The notes beneath the pieces are model-generated. The model saw only the letters and a list, made by a program, of their open reading frames with translations. It was not told the DNA's origin and made no database searches. Source: Paramuribaculum sp. (lineage in GTDB: Bacteria > Bacteroidota > Bacteroidia > Bacteroidales > Muribaculaceae). Taken from it: a stretch of DNA of 64,000 bases. The stretch spans positions 1 through 64,000 of the forward strand of contig JAFLSD010000003.1 of the NCBI GenBank assembly GCA_022511125.1. The letters are read 5' to 3'. Both the position numbers and the translations under genes were made by a program. The first letter of the stretch is position 1; each line of letters begins with the position of its first letter. Positions 26,074 through 34,488 of the stretch are shown piece after piece.

Positions 26074-28412
26074 TTCAGGATTTTGAATTGTGCGAATTTA
26101 AGGAGAAGTACTTTGGAGTCGGTATTATCAAATTCCACTCTGATTCGAACGTCGGGCTGTGAACGGTCGATTTCAGTTATCGTTCCCATTCCGAAGCGAT
26201 TATGTTCTATCCGCATGCCCTTTGATAGCAGATCGGGGTCTACTGTTCCCTTACGTGGAGGAGCTGCTGCGGTCTCTTTGGAGGACATAAGGTTTCTTCC
26301 GTATACGCCTCTTACAGCCGAATTACGAGGAGTTGCCGTTGGGCTCATCGTCTTACGCCCCGAATATGATGAGACATAATCGGCAAATGCAGGACGCCCG
26401 TATCGGCCTTCGAGCGACGTTCCGGACACAAGTTTGAGATAATCTGGATCTATATCTCGCAAGAAGCGTGAAGGCTGACACGTGGTGGTCTGTCCATTAC
26501 GGTAACGCGACGAAGCATAGCTCATCATGCAGAAGTTTCTCGCTCGGGTAAGAGCCACATAAAGCAAGCGACGTTCTTCCTCTATCTCGGCTGCATTTCC
26601 TGCCGAAAGTGCCGAAGGGAATAATTCTTCCTCCACTCCGACTATGAATATATTGTCGAATTCCAAACCTTTCGCCGCATGAACCGTCATAAGCGTTACC
26701 CTTTCGTCGGATTCTATTTCCGAATCCTGATCGGTAGCCAGCGACACCTGTCCCAAATATGCGCTCATTCCCAGATCTTCGATTCCTTGCTCTCTCTGAG
26801 TCTCGACAAACTCTTTAACTCCGGCTATGAGTTCCGAGAGGTTTTCCTGCTTTGAAATACTCTCCGGAGTTCGGTCGCTTACGAGCATTGACATCAATCT
26901 TGTTTCTTTGATGATATGCTTTGCAAGCTCCTCGGCATTATCGCCGCGCGTGTTCATTGCGTTGAACTGCGCTATCATGGCGGCAAATCCGTTTAATTTG
27001 TTCAAAGTGCCGGAATTGACCTGCAACCCCCTCCCTACTGGATCCGTGATCACCTGCATCATACTACACTTGGTTTCTATGGCCCTACGGGTGATTTTCG
27101 CCACTGTAGTTTCGCCTATCCCTCTTGCCGGGAAGTTGATGATACGCTTTAGAGCCTCGTCGTCATCGGGATTTACAGCTAATCTGAAATACGCTATGGC
27201 ATCTTTGACCTCCTTACGTTGATAGAATGACAGACCTCCGTAGATACGATAGGGAATATTTCGTTTGCGTAGCGACTCTTCGAGGATTCGGCTCTGTGCG
27301 TTCGTGCGGTAGAGCACGGCGAACTCATCGTAGCTGTCGCCGGTCTTCATCCTGATCTGAGATATTCGGTTTGCCACGAGAAAACTCTCTTCGAAGTCGC
27401 TGTAGCTCTCCACTACTTCTATTTTCTGCCCTACTGCGTTTTCTGAATAGACTTTTTTACGTATCTGCCCTATATTTTTTTCAATCAACGAATTGGCTGC
27501 ATTTACGATGTTCTGCGTCGAGCGATAATTCCGTTCGAGCTTAAAGATACGCAGGTCAGAATAAGCGTTTTTTAGGTTGAGGATATTGCTGATGTTTGCT
27601 CCCCGGAACGAATAGATGCTCTGAGCATCGTCGCCCACCACGCAAAGCATTTTATGCTCGCGGCAGAGTTGCGATACTATCACATGTTGGGCGAAATTGG
27701 TGTCCTGATACTCGTCGACAAGAACATAACGGAAATATTCCTGATAATGACGCAGCACATCGGGATTGTCACGAAAAAGCAGATTGGTATAGTAAAGTAG
27801 GTCATCGAAGTCCATCGCTCCTGAGGTCAAACATCTGTCGCGATAGATCCGGTAGATGGCGTATGTCTCGGGTCGTCTGCTCTGTCGGTCGGCTTGCATC
27901 ACGTCGTGCATACTCGCATATTTTTCAGGAGAAATCAAAGCATTTTTCGCTGCCGAGATAGATGAGAGTACAGTAGAAGGTTTATAGATTTTCTCATCGA
28001 GACCCATATCTTTTATTATCATCTTGACAAGCGACTTCGAATCCGCCGTGTCGTAGATAGTAAAATTACTTTTATATCCTACACGCTCTGCATTGAGCCG
28101 CAAAATCCGGGCGAAAATGGAGTGGAAAGTACCCATCCATAGTTTTGAAGATGTCTTAGCTCCAACCAGTTTCTCTATGCGTTCCCGCATTTCGTTGGCT
28201 GCCTTGTTGGTAAACGTGAGAGCCAGAATCCGCCAAGGCTCGTAGCCGCAATGGAGCAAATGGACTATCTTATACGTAAGCACACGCGTTTTCCCCGAAC
28301 CGGCTCCCGCTATTACAAGTGCCGGGCCGTCGGTATAGCTCACCGCATCGCGCTGCTGCACGTTGAGCATGTCAAGATATTCGGTATTTTTCAAAGATTC
28401 GTCGACAGGCAT
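26070..28412 (-). CDS. UvrD/PcrA-type superfamily 1 DNA helicase
   Basis: This 3'-5' helicase carries all SF1A motifs: LNVQQRDAVSYTDGPALVIA (Q motif), GAGSGKTR (Walker A), ILALTFTNKAANEMRERI, VDEYQDTN (Walker B), GDDAQSIYSFRGA, RNYRSTQNIV, TMTVHAAKGLEFD-like LMTVHAAKGLEFDNIF, and YVALTRAR. Such enzymes unwind DNA in repair and remove RecA or stalled polymerases. The open frame reaches 28460, but ATG at 28412 (780 residues) avoids overlap with the upstream channel gene and fits family length. The C-terminus has the usual beta-rich Tudor-like end. Confidence 0.94.
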   Translation of the reverse strand: MPVDESLKNTEYLDMLNVQQRDAVSYTDGPALVIAGAGSGKTRVLTYKIVHLLHCGYEPWRILALTFTNKAANEMRERIEKLVGAKTSSKLWMGTFHSIFARILRLNAERVGYKSNFTIYDTADSKSLVKMIIKDMGLDEKIYKPSTVLSSISAAKNALISPEKYASMHDVMQADRQSRRPETYAIYRIYRDRCLTSGAMDFDDLLYYTNLLFRDNPDVLRHYQEYFRYVLVDEYQDTNFAQHVIVSQLCREHKMLCVVGDDAQSIYSFRGANISNILNLKNAYSDLRIFKLERNYRSTQNIVNAANSLIEKNIGQIRKKVYSENAVGQKIEVVESYSDFEESFLVANRISQIRMKTGDSYDEFAVLYRTNAQSRILEESLRKRNIPYRIYGGLSFYQRKEVKDAIAYFRLAVNPDDDEALKRIINFPARGIGETTVAKITRRAIETKCSMMQVITDPVGRGLQVNSGTLNKLNGFAAMIAQFNAMNTRGDNAEELAKHIIKETRLMSMLVSDRTPESISKQENLSELIAGVKEFVETQREQGIEDLGMSAYLGQVSLATDQDSEIESDERVTLMTVHAAKGLEFDNIFIVGVEEELFPSALSAGNAAEIEEERRLLYVALTRARNFCMMSYASSRYRNGQTTTCQPSRFLRDIDPDYLKLVSGTSLEGRYGRPAFADYVSSYSGRKTMSPTATPRNSAVRGVYGRNLMSSKETAAAPPRKGTVDPDLLSKGMRIEHNRFGMGTITEIDRSQPDVRIRVEFDNTDSKVLLLKFAQFKILK

Positions 28413-28417
28413 TGCAG

Positions 28418-29215
28418 TTACTGCTTCTTGGCTCTGAGATGAAGACGGGTATGGAGACATCCCACGAAGATAGCTCCGCCGATGATATTGCCTAAGGTAG
28501 CAGGCAATAGATTATTGAACAAAAACTGTCCTATAGTCACTTGGGCACCCTCGAACATTCCCGTCGATATGAAAAACATATTAGCTATCGAATGTTCATA
28601 TCCCAACGTGGCAAAAGCCATCACAGGCATCCAGGCACCAATCATTTTTTCAATGAGCGAGTGGCCTGCCAAAGCAAGCCAGATTGCAAGACAAACACAC
28701 CAGTTGGCACCGATTCCTTTCACAAGTACTACGAGCCATGGCATCGAGACTTTCGCCTCGGCTGCGTTTATGATTGATGAATGCCACGGTTCCGGACTCG
28801 TCAGCCCCACATAATAGACCAAAAAATAAGCGAATAGCAGACATCCTGCGAAATTTCCCACATAAACAATACCCCAGTTTTTCAGAACATCCCGGAAGCT
28901 ATATCTGCCATGCATGAAAGCTGGCACAAGCAGAGCATTATTGCCGGTAAAAAGTTCGGCTCCGAGGATTACGATAATGATGAGTCCCACCGGGAAAACG
29001 CATCCCGACAGGAATTTCTGAAGTGCCGGATTACCGGCAGTCCACTCGGGAAATCCATAGCCCACTATCACCGAAAGGATTCCTCCAAGGCTAACATAGG
29101 CGCCGGCAAGAATTGAGAGTATTATCAAACGTGGAATATCTTCACATGCCTTAATTTTCTGTTCACCTATCAGGAGAGTAGACTCCATCACTTCTCTCGG
29201 CGTTTTTATGACCAT
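28418..29215 (-). CDS. formate/nitrite transporter family channel
   Basis: The FocA/NirC family forms pentameric channels for small anions. Typical elements are GAYVSLGGILSVIVGYGF, LGAELFTGNNALL (the FTGN-type loop), WGIVYVGNFAGCLLFAYFLV and GIGANWCVCLAIWLAL, with six hydrophobic spans overall. The open frame starts at 29257, yet that lies in the rpsU terminator; MVIKTPREVM at 29215 is the likely start (265 residues). Formate efflux fits a fermenter. Same strand as the helicase gene, 5 nt away. Confidence 0.88.
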   Translation of the reverse strand: MVIKTPREVMESTLLIGEQKIKACEDIPRLIILSILAGAYVSLGGILSVIVGYGFPEWTAGNPALQKFLSGCVFPVGLIIIVILGAELFTGNNALLVPAFMHGRYSFRDVLKNWGIVYVGNFAGCLLFAYFLVYYVGLTSPEPWHSSIINAAEAKVSMPWLVVLVKGIGANWCVCLAIWLALAGHSLIEKMIGAWMPVMAFATLGYEHSIANMFFISTGMFEGAQVTIGQFLFNNLLPATLGNIIGGAIFVGCLHTRLHLRAKKQ

Positions 29216-29249
29216 TTTTCTGAATTTATGTAAGAGTATATGCAACAAA

Positions 29250-29284
29250 ACCCGCATAGAGCTTTGCTAAATGCTCCTGCGGGT
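29250..29284 (-). terminator. terminator of rpsU
   Basis: ACCCGCA (29250-29256) pairs with TGCGGGT (29278-29284), with an inner GAGC/GCTC stem, just 23 nt past the rpsU stop. T-rich bases follow on the minus strand. Confidence 0.7.
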
Positions 29285-29307
29285 GGTATTCGATTGATAT
29301 CGCCAAA

Positions 29308-29499
29308 TTATTCTTCTACTGAACGGAGCTTCTGGACGTAAACCGCTTTCATCATTTTTTTGCGGTTGCTCACTGAAGGCTTTTCAAACGCTTGACGTTT
29401 GCGTAATTCCTTTACGATTCCTGTTTTTTCATATTTGCGTTTGAACTTCTTCAAAGCTCTCTCGATGTTTTCGCCTTCTTTTACTTGTACGATAATCAT
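29308..29499 (-). CDS. rpsU: 30S ribosomal protein S21
   Basis: S21 is a small basic protein of the 30S platform. The 63 residues read MIIVQVKEGENIERALKKFK and continue with the typical basic middle (RKYEKTGIVKELRKRQAFEK). It has its own strong promoter and a terminator. In Bacteroidota S21 has been linked to sequestering the 16S anti-Shine-Dalgarno sequence, in keeping with the general lack of Shine-Dalgarno sites in this window. Confidence 0.96.
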   Translation of the reverse strand: MIIVQVKEGENIERALKKFKRKYEKTGIVKELRKRQAFEKPSVSNRKKMMKAVYVQKLRSVEE

Positions 29500-29549
29500 T
29501 ATTGTTGTCTAATTTGTTTTTTAATTACGTGTTTCTTTGTTTTGCGGGG

Positions 29550-29580
29550 CAAAATTACATAGTTTTTTTGATTTACCAAA
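29550..29580 (-). promoter_or_regulatory. rpsU promoter
   Basis: Minus-strand TTTG (29577-29580) and TAATTTTG (29550-29557) are 19 nt apart, a full consensus match, with a leader of about 44 nt. Confidence 0.8.
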
Positions 29581-29637
29581 AAAGTTTTTAAAAAATAAAA
29601 ATCCGAAAACGAGATAATCCCCTATGCGGGAAATGAC

Positions 29638-29664
29638 AAAAGGAGCGGCGACCCCGCTCCTTTT
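29638..29664. terminator. bidirectional hairpin terminator
   Basis: AAAAGGAGCGG (29638-29648) and CCGCTCCTTTT (29654-29664) form a perfect 11-bp stem with a 5-nt loop, flanked by A and T runs on the two sides. It would end GH32 transcription about 260 nt after the stop codon and shield rpsU. Confidence 0.8.
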
Positions 29665-29920
29665 CCATTTCTTAAAACCCCAATCATAGAACCGCTCTTT
29701 CAACTATGATTCAATAGCGACTGACAAGAGAAAAACTTGAAGTGGTTAGTGGCACTATCAGGTTGAAACTACAGATACCAGAGAATAAACACCCTCCACT
29801 GATAAAGAGTGCTAAACATCGCCCTTCCTCACCACTGTCTTCGTCATGGTTTGCCTATCCTTTTTTTATTTATTTGCCAAAAGATTGGATTACGTCTGAT
29901 GTATTTAAATTCATTCTTGT

Positions 29921-31393
29921 TTAATTCCAGATCGACTTTAGTTTCCATGCATTGAGTTTCACGGCATTTGAAGTCCCTACACTAAAAACAGAGACACCAT
30001 TCTGATTGTCATCCGGATATGTAAGTGCTGTCATCACGGCTACACCGTTGTTGGCGAAAATCTCTATTGTGGATTTATCCACAAAGATATTGAGAAGCAA
30101 TTTACCGTCTTGAAGCGGAACCTTGCAGAAAGCCATTCTCTCAAATTTTGGGATTTCCGCGTCGGTTACATTAGTGCGGTCTAAAGTAAGGTTTTGCGAA
30201 AGGGGATCATAAGAAAGAACCAGCCGTCTTCCGTCTCCCTCACAGAGGTTGAATCCGAAGATCTCTTTGCCTTTAATGTCAAATTCGGCCTCGAGTTCGT
30301 AAGTGTTGCCCATTTCCGAAATCTGTTTCAGCTCCACGACTCCCGTTTTGAGAGTTTTGGTGTATGAAAACTGTTTGTCTCTGAGCTGAGCCAAAGCAGG
30401 CAACGGTGTCTGCAAGAGGCGAATACCTTCGTTGGTGTTGTTGAGCGAATATTCACGAGGGATAGACCAGATGCCTTTACCCCATTCCGAAGGCTGGTTT
30501 TGGGCGTAGTCCCACGTGCATACCCAACCTAAGGTATAAACCGGAGAGTCTGTACTGTCGTAATCTTGGAACACTCTTGAGGCATAGTAGTCCAGACCTT
30601 GGTCAACATAAAGAGGATATTGAGCAGGATTGTCAGCGATGAATTTCTCTCCGTCAAACTCGCCGATGAAGTATTGCTCGCGCGCCCAGTTTACGGAAAC
30701 TACGAGTATCCATTTCATATTGTTTCTGTCTCCATCTACGGGCAATTGGAATATATCCGGACATTCCCAAGATCGGTCCTGGTCGCCCAATGGTCCGAAG
30801 TCGCTAAGCCACTCCCAACTTTTAAGATCTTTTGAGCCGTAAAAAGACACTTTTTTCTCCAAGGCTTTTGCCACAACCATTACCCAACGACCGGCTTTTT
30901 CATCAAAAATCACAGTAGGATCCCTAAATTCCGTACTCCATATGTCCAGCACCGGATTTCGGTCGAAATAATGATATGTTTTTCCACCGTCCAAGCTGAA
31001 AGCAATATCTTGCGCCTGCTTTTTGGAATCCTCGTGAAATCCCGTAAAGATAGCCACCATGGCATCCGAGCCATATCCCGTAGTGTTCCATTTATCAACT
31101 ACGGAGCTTCCAGTGAAGGTGGCTTTTCCTTCGGGAACGTCAAAAATCGCATGATTGTTGATTTCGTTCCAATAAATTAGATCATCGGATTCGGATGCAC
31201 CCCAGTTGTAGGCCATGTATTTGCCGTTATGCTTAATAAGTCCGGATGGATCTCCCATCCAGCGGTGTGCCGGAGTGTAATGAAATTGAGGCCGATATTT
31301 TTCTCTGTAGATGGTAGTATCAGACGACTCTTGGGCTATTAATCCGGCGATTGAACAAAAAAAGAAGCTAATGATTAAAATTAATTTTTTCAT
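29921..31393 (-). CDS. glycoside hydrolase family 32 enzyme (fructan/sucrose hydrolase)
   Basis: GH32 enzymes hydrolyse beta-fructosides. A signal peptide (cut near GLIAQ/E) is followed by the five-blade propeller. The nucleophile Asp48 stands in WMGDPSG instead of the usual WMNDPNG; FRDPT holds Asp158 and the acid/base Glu210 is in SWECPD. The loop after the nucleophile is short (GKYMAYNWGASESDDLIYW), lacking the common YQYNP segment. The C-terminal beta-sandwich covers about 350-490 (KSTIEIFANNG). Length 490. No transporter or SusCD gene adjoins it, so it may act alone on a short fructan or sucrose. Confidence 0.9.
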   Translation of the reverse strand: MKKLILIISFFFCSIAGLIAQESSDTTIYREKYRPQFHYTPAHRWMGDPSGLIKHNGKYMAYNWGASESDDLIYWNEINNHAIFDVPEGKATFTGSSVVDKWNTTGYGSDAMVAIFTGFHEDSKKQAQDIAFSLDGGKTYHYFDRNPVLDIWSTEFRDPTVIFDEKAGRWVMVVAKALEKKVSFYGSKDLKSWEWLSDFGPLGDQDRSWECPDIFQLPVDGDRNNMKWILVVSVNWAREQYFIGEFDGEKFIADNPAQYPLYVDQGLDYYASRVFQDYDSTDSPVYTLGWVCTWDYAQNQPSEWGKGIWSIPREYSLNNTNEGIRLLQTPLPALAQLRDKQFSYTKTLKTGVVELKQISEMGNTYELEAEFDIKGKEIFGFNLCEGDGRRLVLSYDPLSQNLTLDRTNVTDAEIPKFERMAFCKVPLQDGKLLLNIFVDKSTIEIFANNGVAVMTALTYPDDNQNGVSVFSVGTSNAVKLNAWKLKSIWN

Positions 31394-31500
31394 ATATATT
31401 CAAAAAATATTTTCCAAAAATAATATAATTAAGCTGCTTCTATTGTAATCGACATCAAAATGAGGATACTTTAAGAGGACAATTAAAGAAGCACGGTCTT

Positions 31501-32370
31501 TCATCTGATTAGAGGGAGATCGGCCAACATCCTTTTAAGCCTGATTGCTATTCTCGGCATCGGCTCGGCTACAGTCAAAGAAACCAAATTAAACTCATTG
31601 GCAATTTCATTGATAATTCTTACCACTTCCTGAAGCTTCAATCCTCCGGCAGTGGTATCGGCAACAGCAGTAACAATATCAGTAGGATCAAGAACATCCA
31701 TATCGAAATGAATAAGAACTTTCTTCTTCCCGGTACTATTTATCCAGTTTAACAAAAGTGTGGAATCTTTAGAAAGTTCCTTGTCGGTAAATCTTGCCAT
31801 GCCGAATTCATTTACTCTTTTCTCTATGTATGGATGCTCGTAATCTCTGATTCCGGCAATGCATACATTTTTAGATGAGATCTTTGAAGGCAACAAACTT
31901 ATAATATCCTTGTCACCCATTCCCATGCAAGCAGTCAGGGCCATTGCATGATAACCGGTATATTCATCAGTCGGCAATGTAACGTCGGGATGTTGGTCAA
32001 ACCAAACAACTGCTAAATCGTCAGCGTACTTCTTGTTCAACCATGTGAAAACAGGCACACTGACAGAACACTCTCCTCCGAGAGTGACAACCTTATCCGC
32101 ATCCGCTACATTGAGAATATCCAGTGCAGCTTTGGTCTGCTTAAGTATTATTTCCTTGTCAGTTATACCATCTGTCACTTTTCTCTCGTGATACTCAGTT
32201 GAAATGGGAACAGTAAAGGATCTCATTTCTGTTTCGGGTGCAAGAAAATCAAGGAGCATTGCTCCAAGGTAGTAACCGCGAGCTGAATCTGCCGCAGGTA
32301 TTTTAGGTATCCAAGAGGCAATGACACCTCCTTGCCACTGGGGATATATAAGTCTTATTGATTCACTCAT
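31501..32370 (-). CDS. arginase/agmatinase superfamily protein
   Basis: The ureohydrolase fold is clear: a first metal motif GGECS (99-102), WFDQHPD (Asp125, His127, Asp129) and HFDMDVLDP (Asp223, Asp225), then TVAEP near 270. In arginases the first motif is GGDHS and supplies one manganese ligand; here the His is replaced by Cys101, so metal binding or substrate may differ. Length 289, cytosolic. Whether it acts on arginine, agmatine or another guanidino compound cannot be told. Divergent from the TetR gene but without a clear share in that operon. Confidence 0.85.
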   Translation of the reverse strand: MSESIRLIYPQWQGGVIASWIPKIPAADSARGYYLGAMLLDFLAPETEMRSFTVPISTEYHERKVTDGITDKEIILKQTKAALDILNVADADKVVTLGGECSVSVPVFTWLNKKYADDLAVVWFDQHPDVTLPTDEYTGYHAMALTACMGMGDKDIISLLPSKISSKNVCIAGIRDYEHPYIEKRVNEFGMARFTDKELSKDSTLLLNWINSTGKKKVLIHFDMDVLDPTDIVTAVADTTAGGLKLQEVVRIINEIANEFNLVSLTVAEPMPRIAIRLKRMLADLPLIR

Positions 32371-32419
32371 AGTTCTTTTCTATAATAACCTATTCATTTC
32401 TATGTTTGAGTTAAAGTAT

Positions 32420-32427
32420 CAAAATTA
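32420..32427 (-). promoter_or_regulatory. -7 element for the arginase-family gene
   Basis: The minus strand reads TAATTTTG, an exact -7 match, 50 nt upstream of the ATG. The -33 region is weak. Confidence 0.45.
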
Positions 32428-32493
32428 CTCAATTATTACATATTTTCAGGTATAGCATAATAAAAAATAAGACTATGGTTAATCTATTTTATT

Positions 32494-32523
32494 TTTGTAA
32501 AGAAAATATTTTTTATAATTTCG
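32494..32523 (+). promoter_or_regulatory. promoter of the TetR-exporter operon
   Basis: TTTG (32494-32497) and TAATTTCG (32516-32523, one mismatch) are 18 nt apart. The predicted start near 32530 falls inside the palindrome at 32525-32542. Confidence 0.55.
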
Positions 32524-32524
32524 C

Positions 32525-32542
32525 ACTAACAATATTGTTAGT
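32525..32542. promoter_or_regulatory. TetR-type operator palindrome
   Basis: ACTAACAATATTGTTAGT is a perfect 18-bp palindrome lying just after the -7 element and 27 nt before the tetR start codon. Its size and place are those of an autoregulatory TetR operator: the bound repressor would block transcription of the whole exporter operon. Confidence 0.75.
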
Positions 32543-32569
32543 CAATATTGGCGGCAAATAATTAATTAT

Positions 32570-33208
32570 ATGAGACAAGAGAATTCAATCCAAAACATTG
32601 AGCAAAACACTGAGCAGAAGATAATTGAGGCAGCACATGAGGAATTTATGCTTAAAGGTTTTGCTGGAGCGCGTACCACTGTAATTGCTGAAAAAGCCGG
32701 TGTAACCCATGCCATGTTTCATTATTATTTCCGCACAAAAGAAAAAATTTTTGAGAAAATAATCACGCAGAAATTGGAATTGCTTGCCTCTTTAATAAAA
32801 GATACAATCATATCCGGCAATTATCCTTTGGAGGATAAACTCCGACATATCATAGACCGTCATATTGATTTCATCGCGGAAAATCCTGAATTGCCGGGCT
32901 TTCTTGTGCGTGAAATATTCGGCAACCGGGAGCGTCTAGCTTTGGTTCGCTCCAAAATTGAAAGTTTTGCCCATTTATTGTTAGCAAATCTCCAGTCAGA
33001 ACTTGACAAGGGATTTAATGAGGGTAAATTTAGAAAGGTTGATGCCAGAATGTTGCTTATCGACATTATCTCGCTGAATGTATTCGCTTTCATGGCCGCT
33101 CCTCTTGTCAATGTCGTGCTTTCCGGCTTTATGGACGACAAAGAAAACTTCCGTGAACTTCGGAAAAGAGAAAACTTTGATACTATTATGAGAAAAATTA
33201 TGATATGA
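32570..33208 (+). CDS. TetR/AcrR family repressor
   Basis: Residues 15-62 form the TetR DNA-binding domain (KIIEAAHEEFMLKGFAGART, then VIAEKAGVTHAMFHYYFRTK). The C-terminal ligand domain contains PELPGFLVREIFGNRERLAL. At 212 residues it has family length. It heads a seven-gene exporter-plus-cmk run and has a perfect palindrome at its promoter, so it most likely represses itself and the exporter until an inducer binds. The E. coli counterpart in the same position is YbiH (CecR). Confidence 0.9.
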   Translation: MRQENSIQNIEQNTEQKIIEAAHEEFMLKGFAGARTTVIAEKAGVTHAMFHYYFRTKEKIFEKIITQKLELLASLIKDTIISGNYPLEDKLRHIIDRHIDFIAENPELPGFLVREIFGNRERLALVRSKIESFAHLLLANLQSELDKGFNEGKFRKVDARMLLIDIISLNVFAFMAAPLVNVVLSGFMDDKENFRELRKRENFDTIMRKIMI

Positions 33209-34488
33209 AGCATCTCGTCTTAATACTTTTTACGCTTCTGTTCTCTGCGACCAATGTCTGCGCTCAATTGACATTGGAACGATGTCAGGAACTGGCAAGA
33301 GAAAATTATCCTGCCATAAAGAAATATGGTCTGATTGACGAATCTCTCGAAATCGAACTAAACGACATCAATAAGTCGTGGCTTCCTTCGGTTACCGCTT
33401 ACAGTCAGGGAACCATTCAAAACGTGGTACCGGCTTTCCCTGAAGCTCTCGAAGATGTCTTAGCTCAAATGGGAAGAGAAGTCCGTGGCATCGGAAAGTT
33501 TCAATACAAGATTGGTGTCGATGTTTCACAGACAATCTGGGATGGTGGTGCATCCAAAGCGCAGCGTGAAATAGTGCGTAGCAAGGACGCAGTGCAACAA
33601 TCGGGTCTGGAGGTGGAAATGTATGCACTCCGTCAAAAAGTTGACAACATATATTTCGCTATACTTCTTACAGAGGAGCAAATTAAGCAGTCAACCCAAA
33701 CTTTAGAACTGTTGAATGCCAATCTTGATCTGTTGCGGTCTATGCTGAAGAACGGGACAGCCATGCGAAGTGACATTGATATGGTGCAGGCTCAGGTTCT
33801 AACCTTAAAACAGTCGATAACCCAAGCTGAAAGCACCGTAAAAAGTTACCGCACACTCTTAAGCATTTATGTGGGGGAGGATGTGTCAGCGCAAGAACTT
33901 GTCTTGCCGAATGCGGCACTCCCTGCCTCCATGACCTCTAACCGCCCCGAACTTAAGCTGCTCGACAGTCGTCAGAATGCTCTCGAAACATCGCGATTGA
34001 TGACAAATGTGTCGCTCATGCCGAAGATCGGTTTTTTCGCACAAGCATATTACGGCTATCCCGGTTTTGATTATTTCAAAAGCATGATGAACCGCGACCT
34101 ATCGTTCAACATTCTTGCCGGTGTGCGAGTGTCGTGGAATATCGACTCATTCTATACCAAGAAAAACAAACTGGCTAAAACTTCTCTCGATATCGACAAT
34201 ATCAATATTGAACGTGAGACTTTTCTCTTTAACTCGAGACTTCAGACAGAAAGCCAGCTTGAAACTTTGGAAGGGCTAAAAAACGTAATGCAGGACGATG
34301 CCCAAATCATTGAACTGAGAGGGAACGTCAGAAAAGCGGCCGAATCGCAACTTCGCAACGGGATAATCGACGCAACCGCACTGCTTTCCAAAATAACAGA
34401 CGAGAACGTTGCCCGACTCACGGCCAAGTTTCACGAAATTCAATATATCCAGGAAGTCTATAAAATCAAAAATACACTCAACAGATGA
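33205..34488 (+). CDS. TolC family outer membrane efflux protein
   Basis: A signal peptide (cut near TNVCA/QLT) is followed by two OEP repeats: LTLERCQELARENYPAIKKY at the start, long alpha-hairpins (QTIWDGGASKAQREIVRSKD; LRSMLKNGTAMRSDIDMVQA) and a second repeat from about 225. Trimers of this family form the exit duct of tripartite pumps. At 427 residues it is normal size. It overlaps tetR by 4 nt and the fusion-protein gene by 4 nt. Its presence in the operon differs from E. coli ybhGFSR, which uses a TolC encoded elsewhere. Confidence 0.92.
   Translation: MKHLVLILFTLLFSATNVCAQLTLERCQELARENYPAIKKYGLIDESLEIELNDINKSWLPSVTAYSQGTIQNVVPAFPEALEDVLAQMGREVRGIGKFQYKIGVDVSQTIWDGGASKAQREIVRSKDAVQQSGLEVEMYALRQKVDNIYFAILLTEEQIKQSTQTLELLNANLDLLRSMLKNGTAMRSDIDMVQAQVLTLKQSITQAESTVKSYRTLLSIYVGEDVSAQELVLPNAALPASMTSNRPELKLLDSRQNALETSRLMTNVSLMPKIGFFAQAYYGYPGFDYFKSMMNRDLSFNILAGVRVSWNIDSFYTKKNKLAKTSLDIDNINIERETFLFNSRLQTESQLETLEGLKNVMQDDAQIIELRGNVRKAAESQLRNGIIDATALLSKITDENVARLTAKFHEIQYIQEVYKIKNTLNR

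Larger units (their letters stand above)
29500..29920. other. intergenic region between rpsU and the GH32 gene
   Basis: No gene is supported here. Besides the rpsU promoter it holds a strong hairpin at 29638-29664 and an inverted repeat AATCATAG/CTATGATT at 29682-29689 and 29704-29711. The remaining 200 bases up to the GH32 stop show nothing I recognise; the small open frames have no support. Confidence 0.6.

Noticed and set aside
29742-29924. 60-codon frame between rpsU and the GH32 gene
   Set aside because: Low-complexity, no signal or family features, ends in the GH32 stop region.
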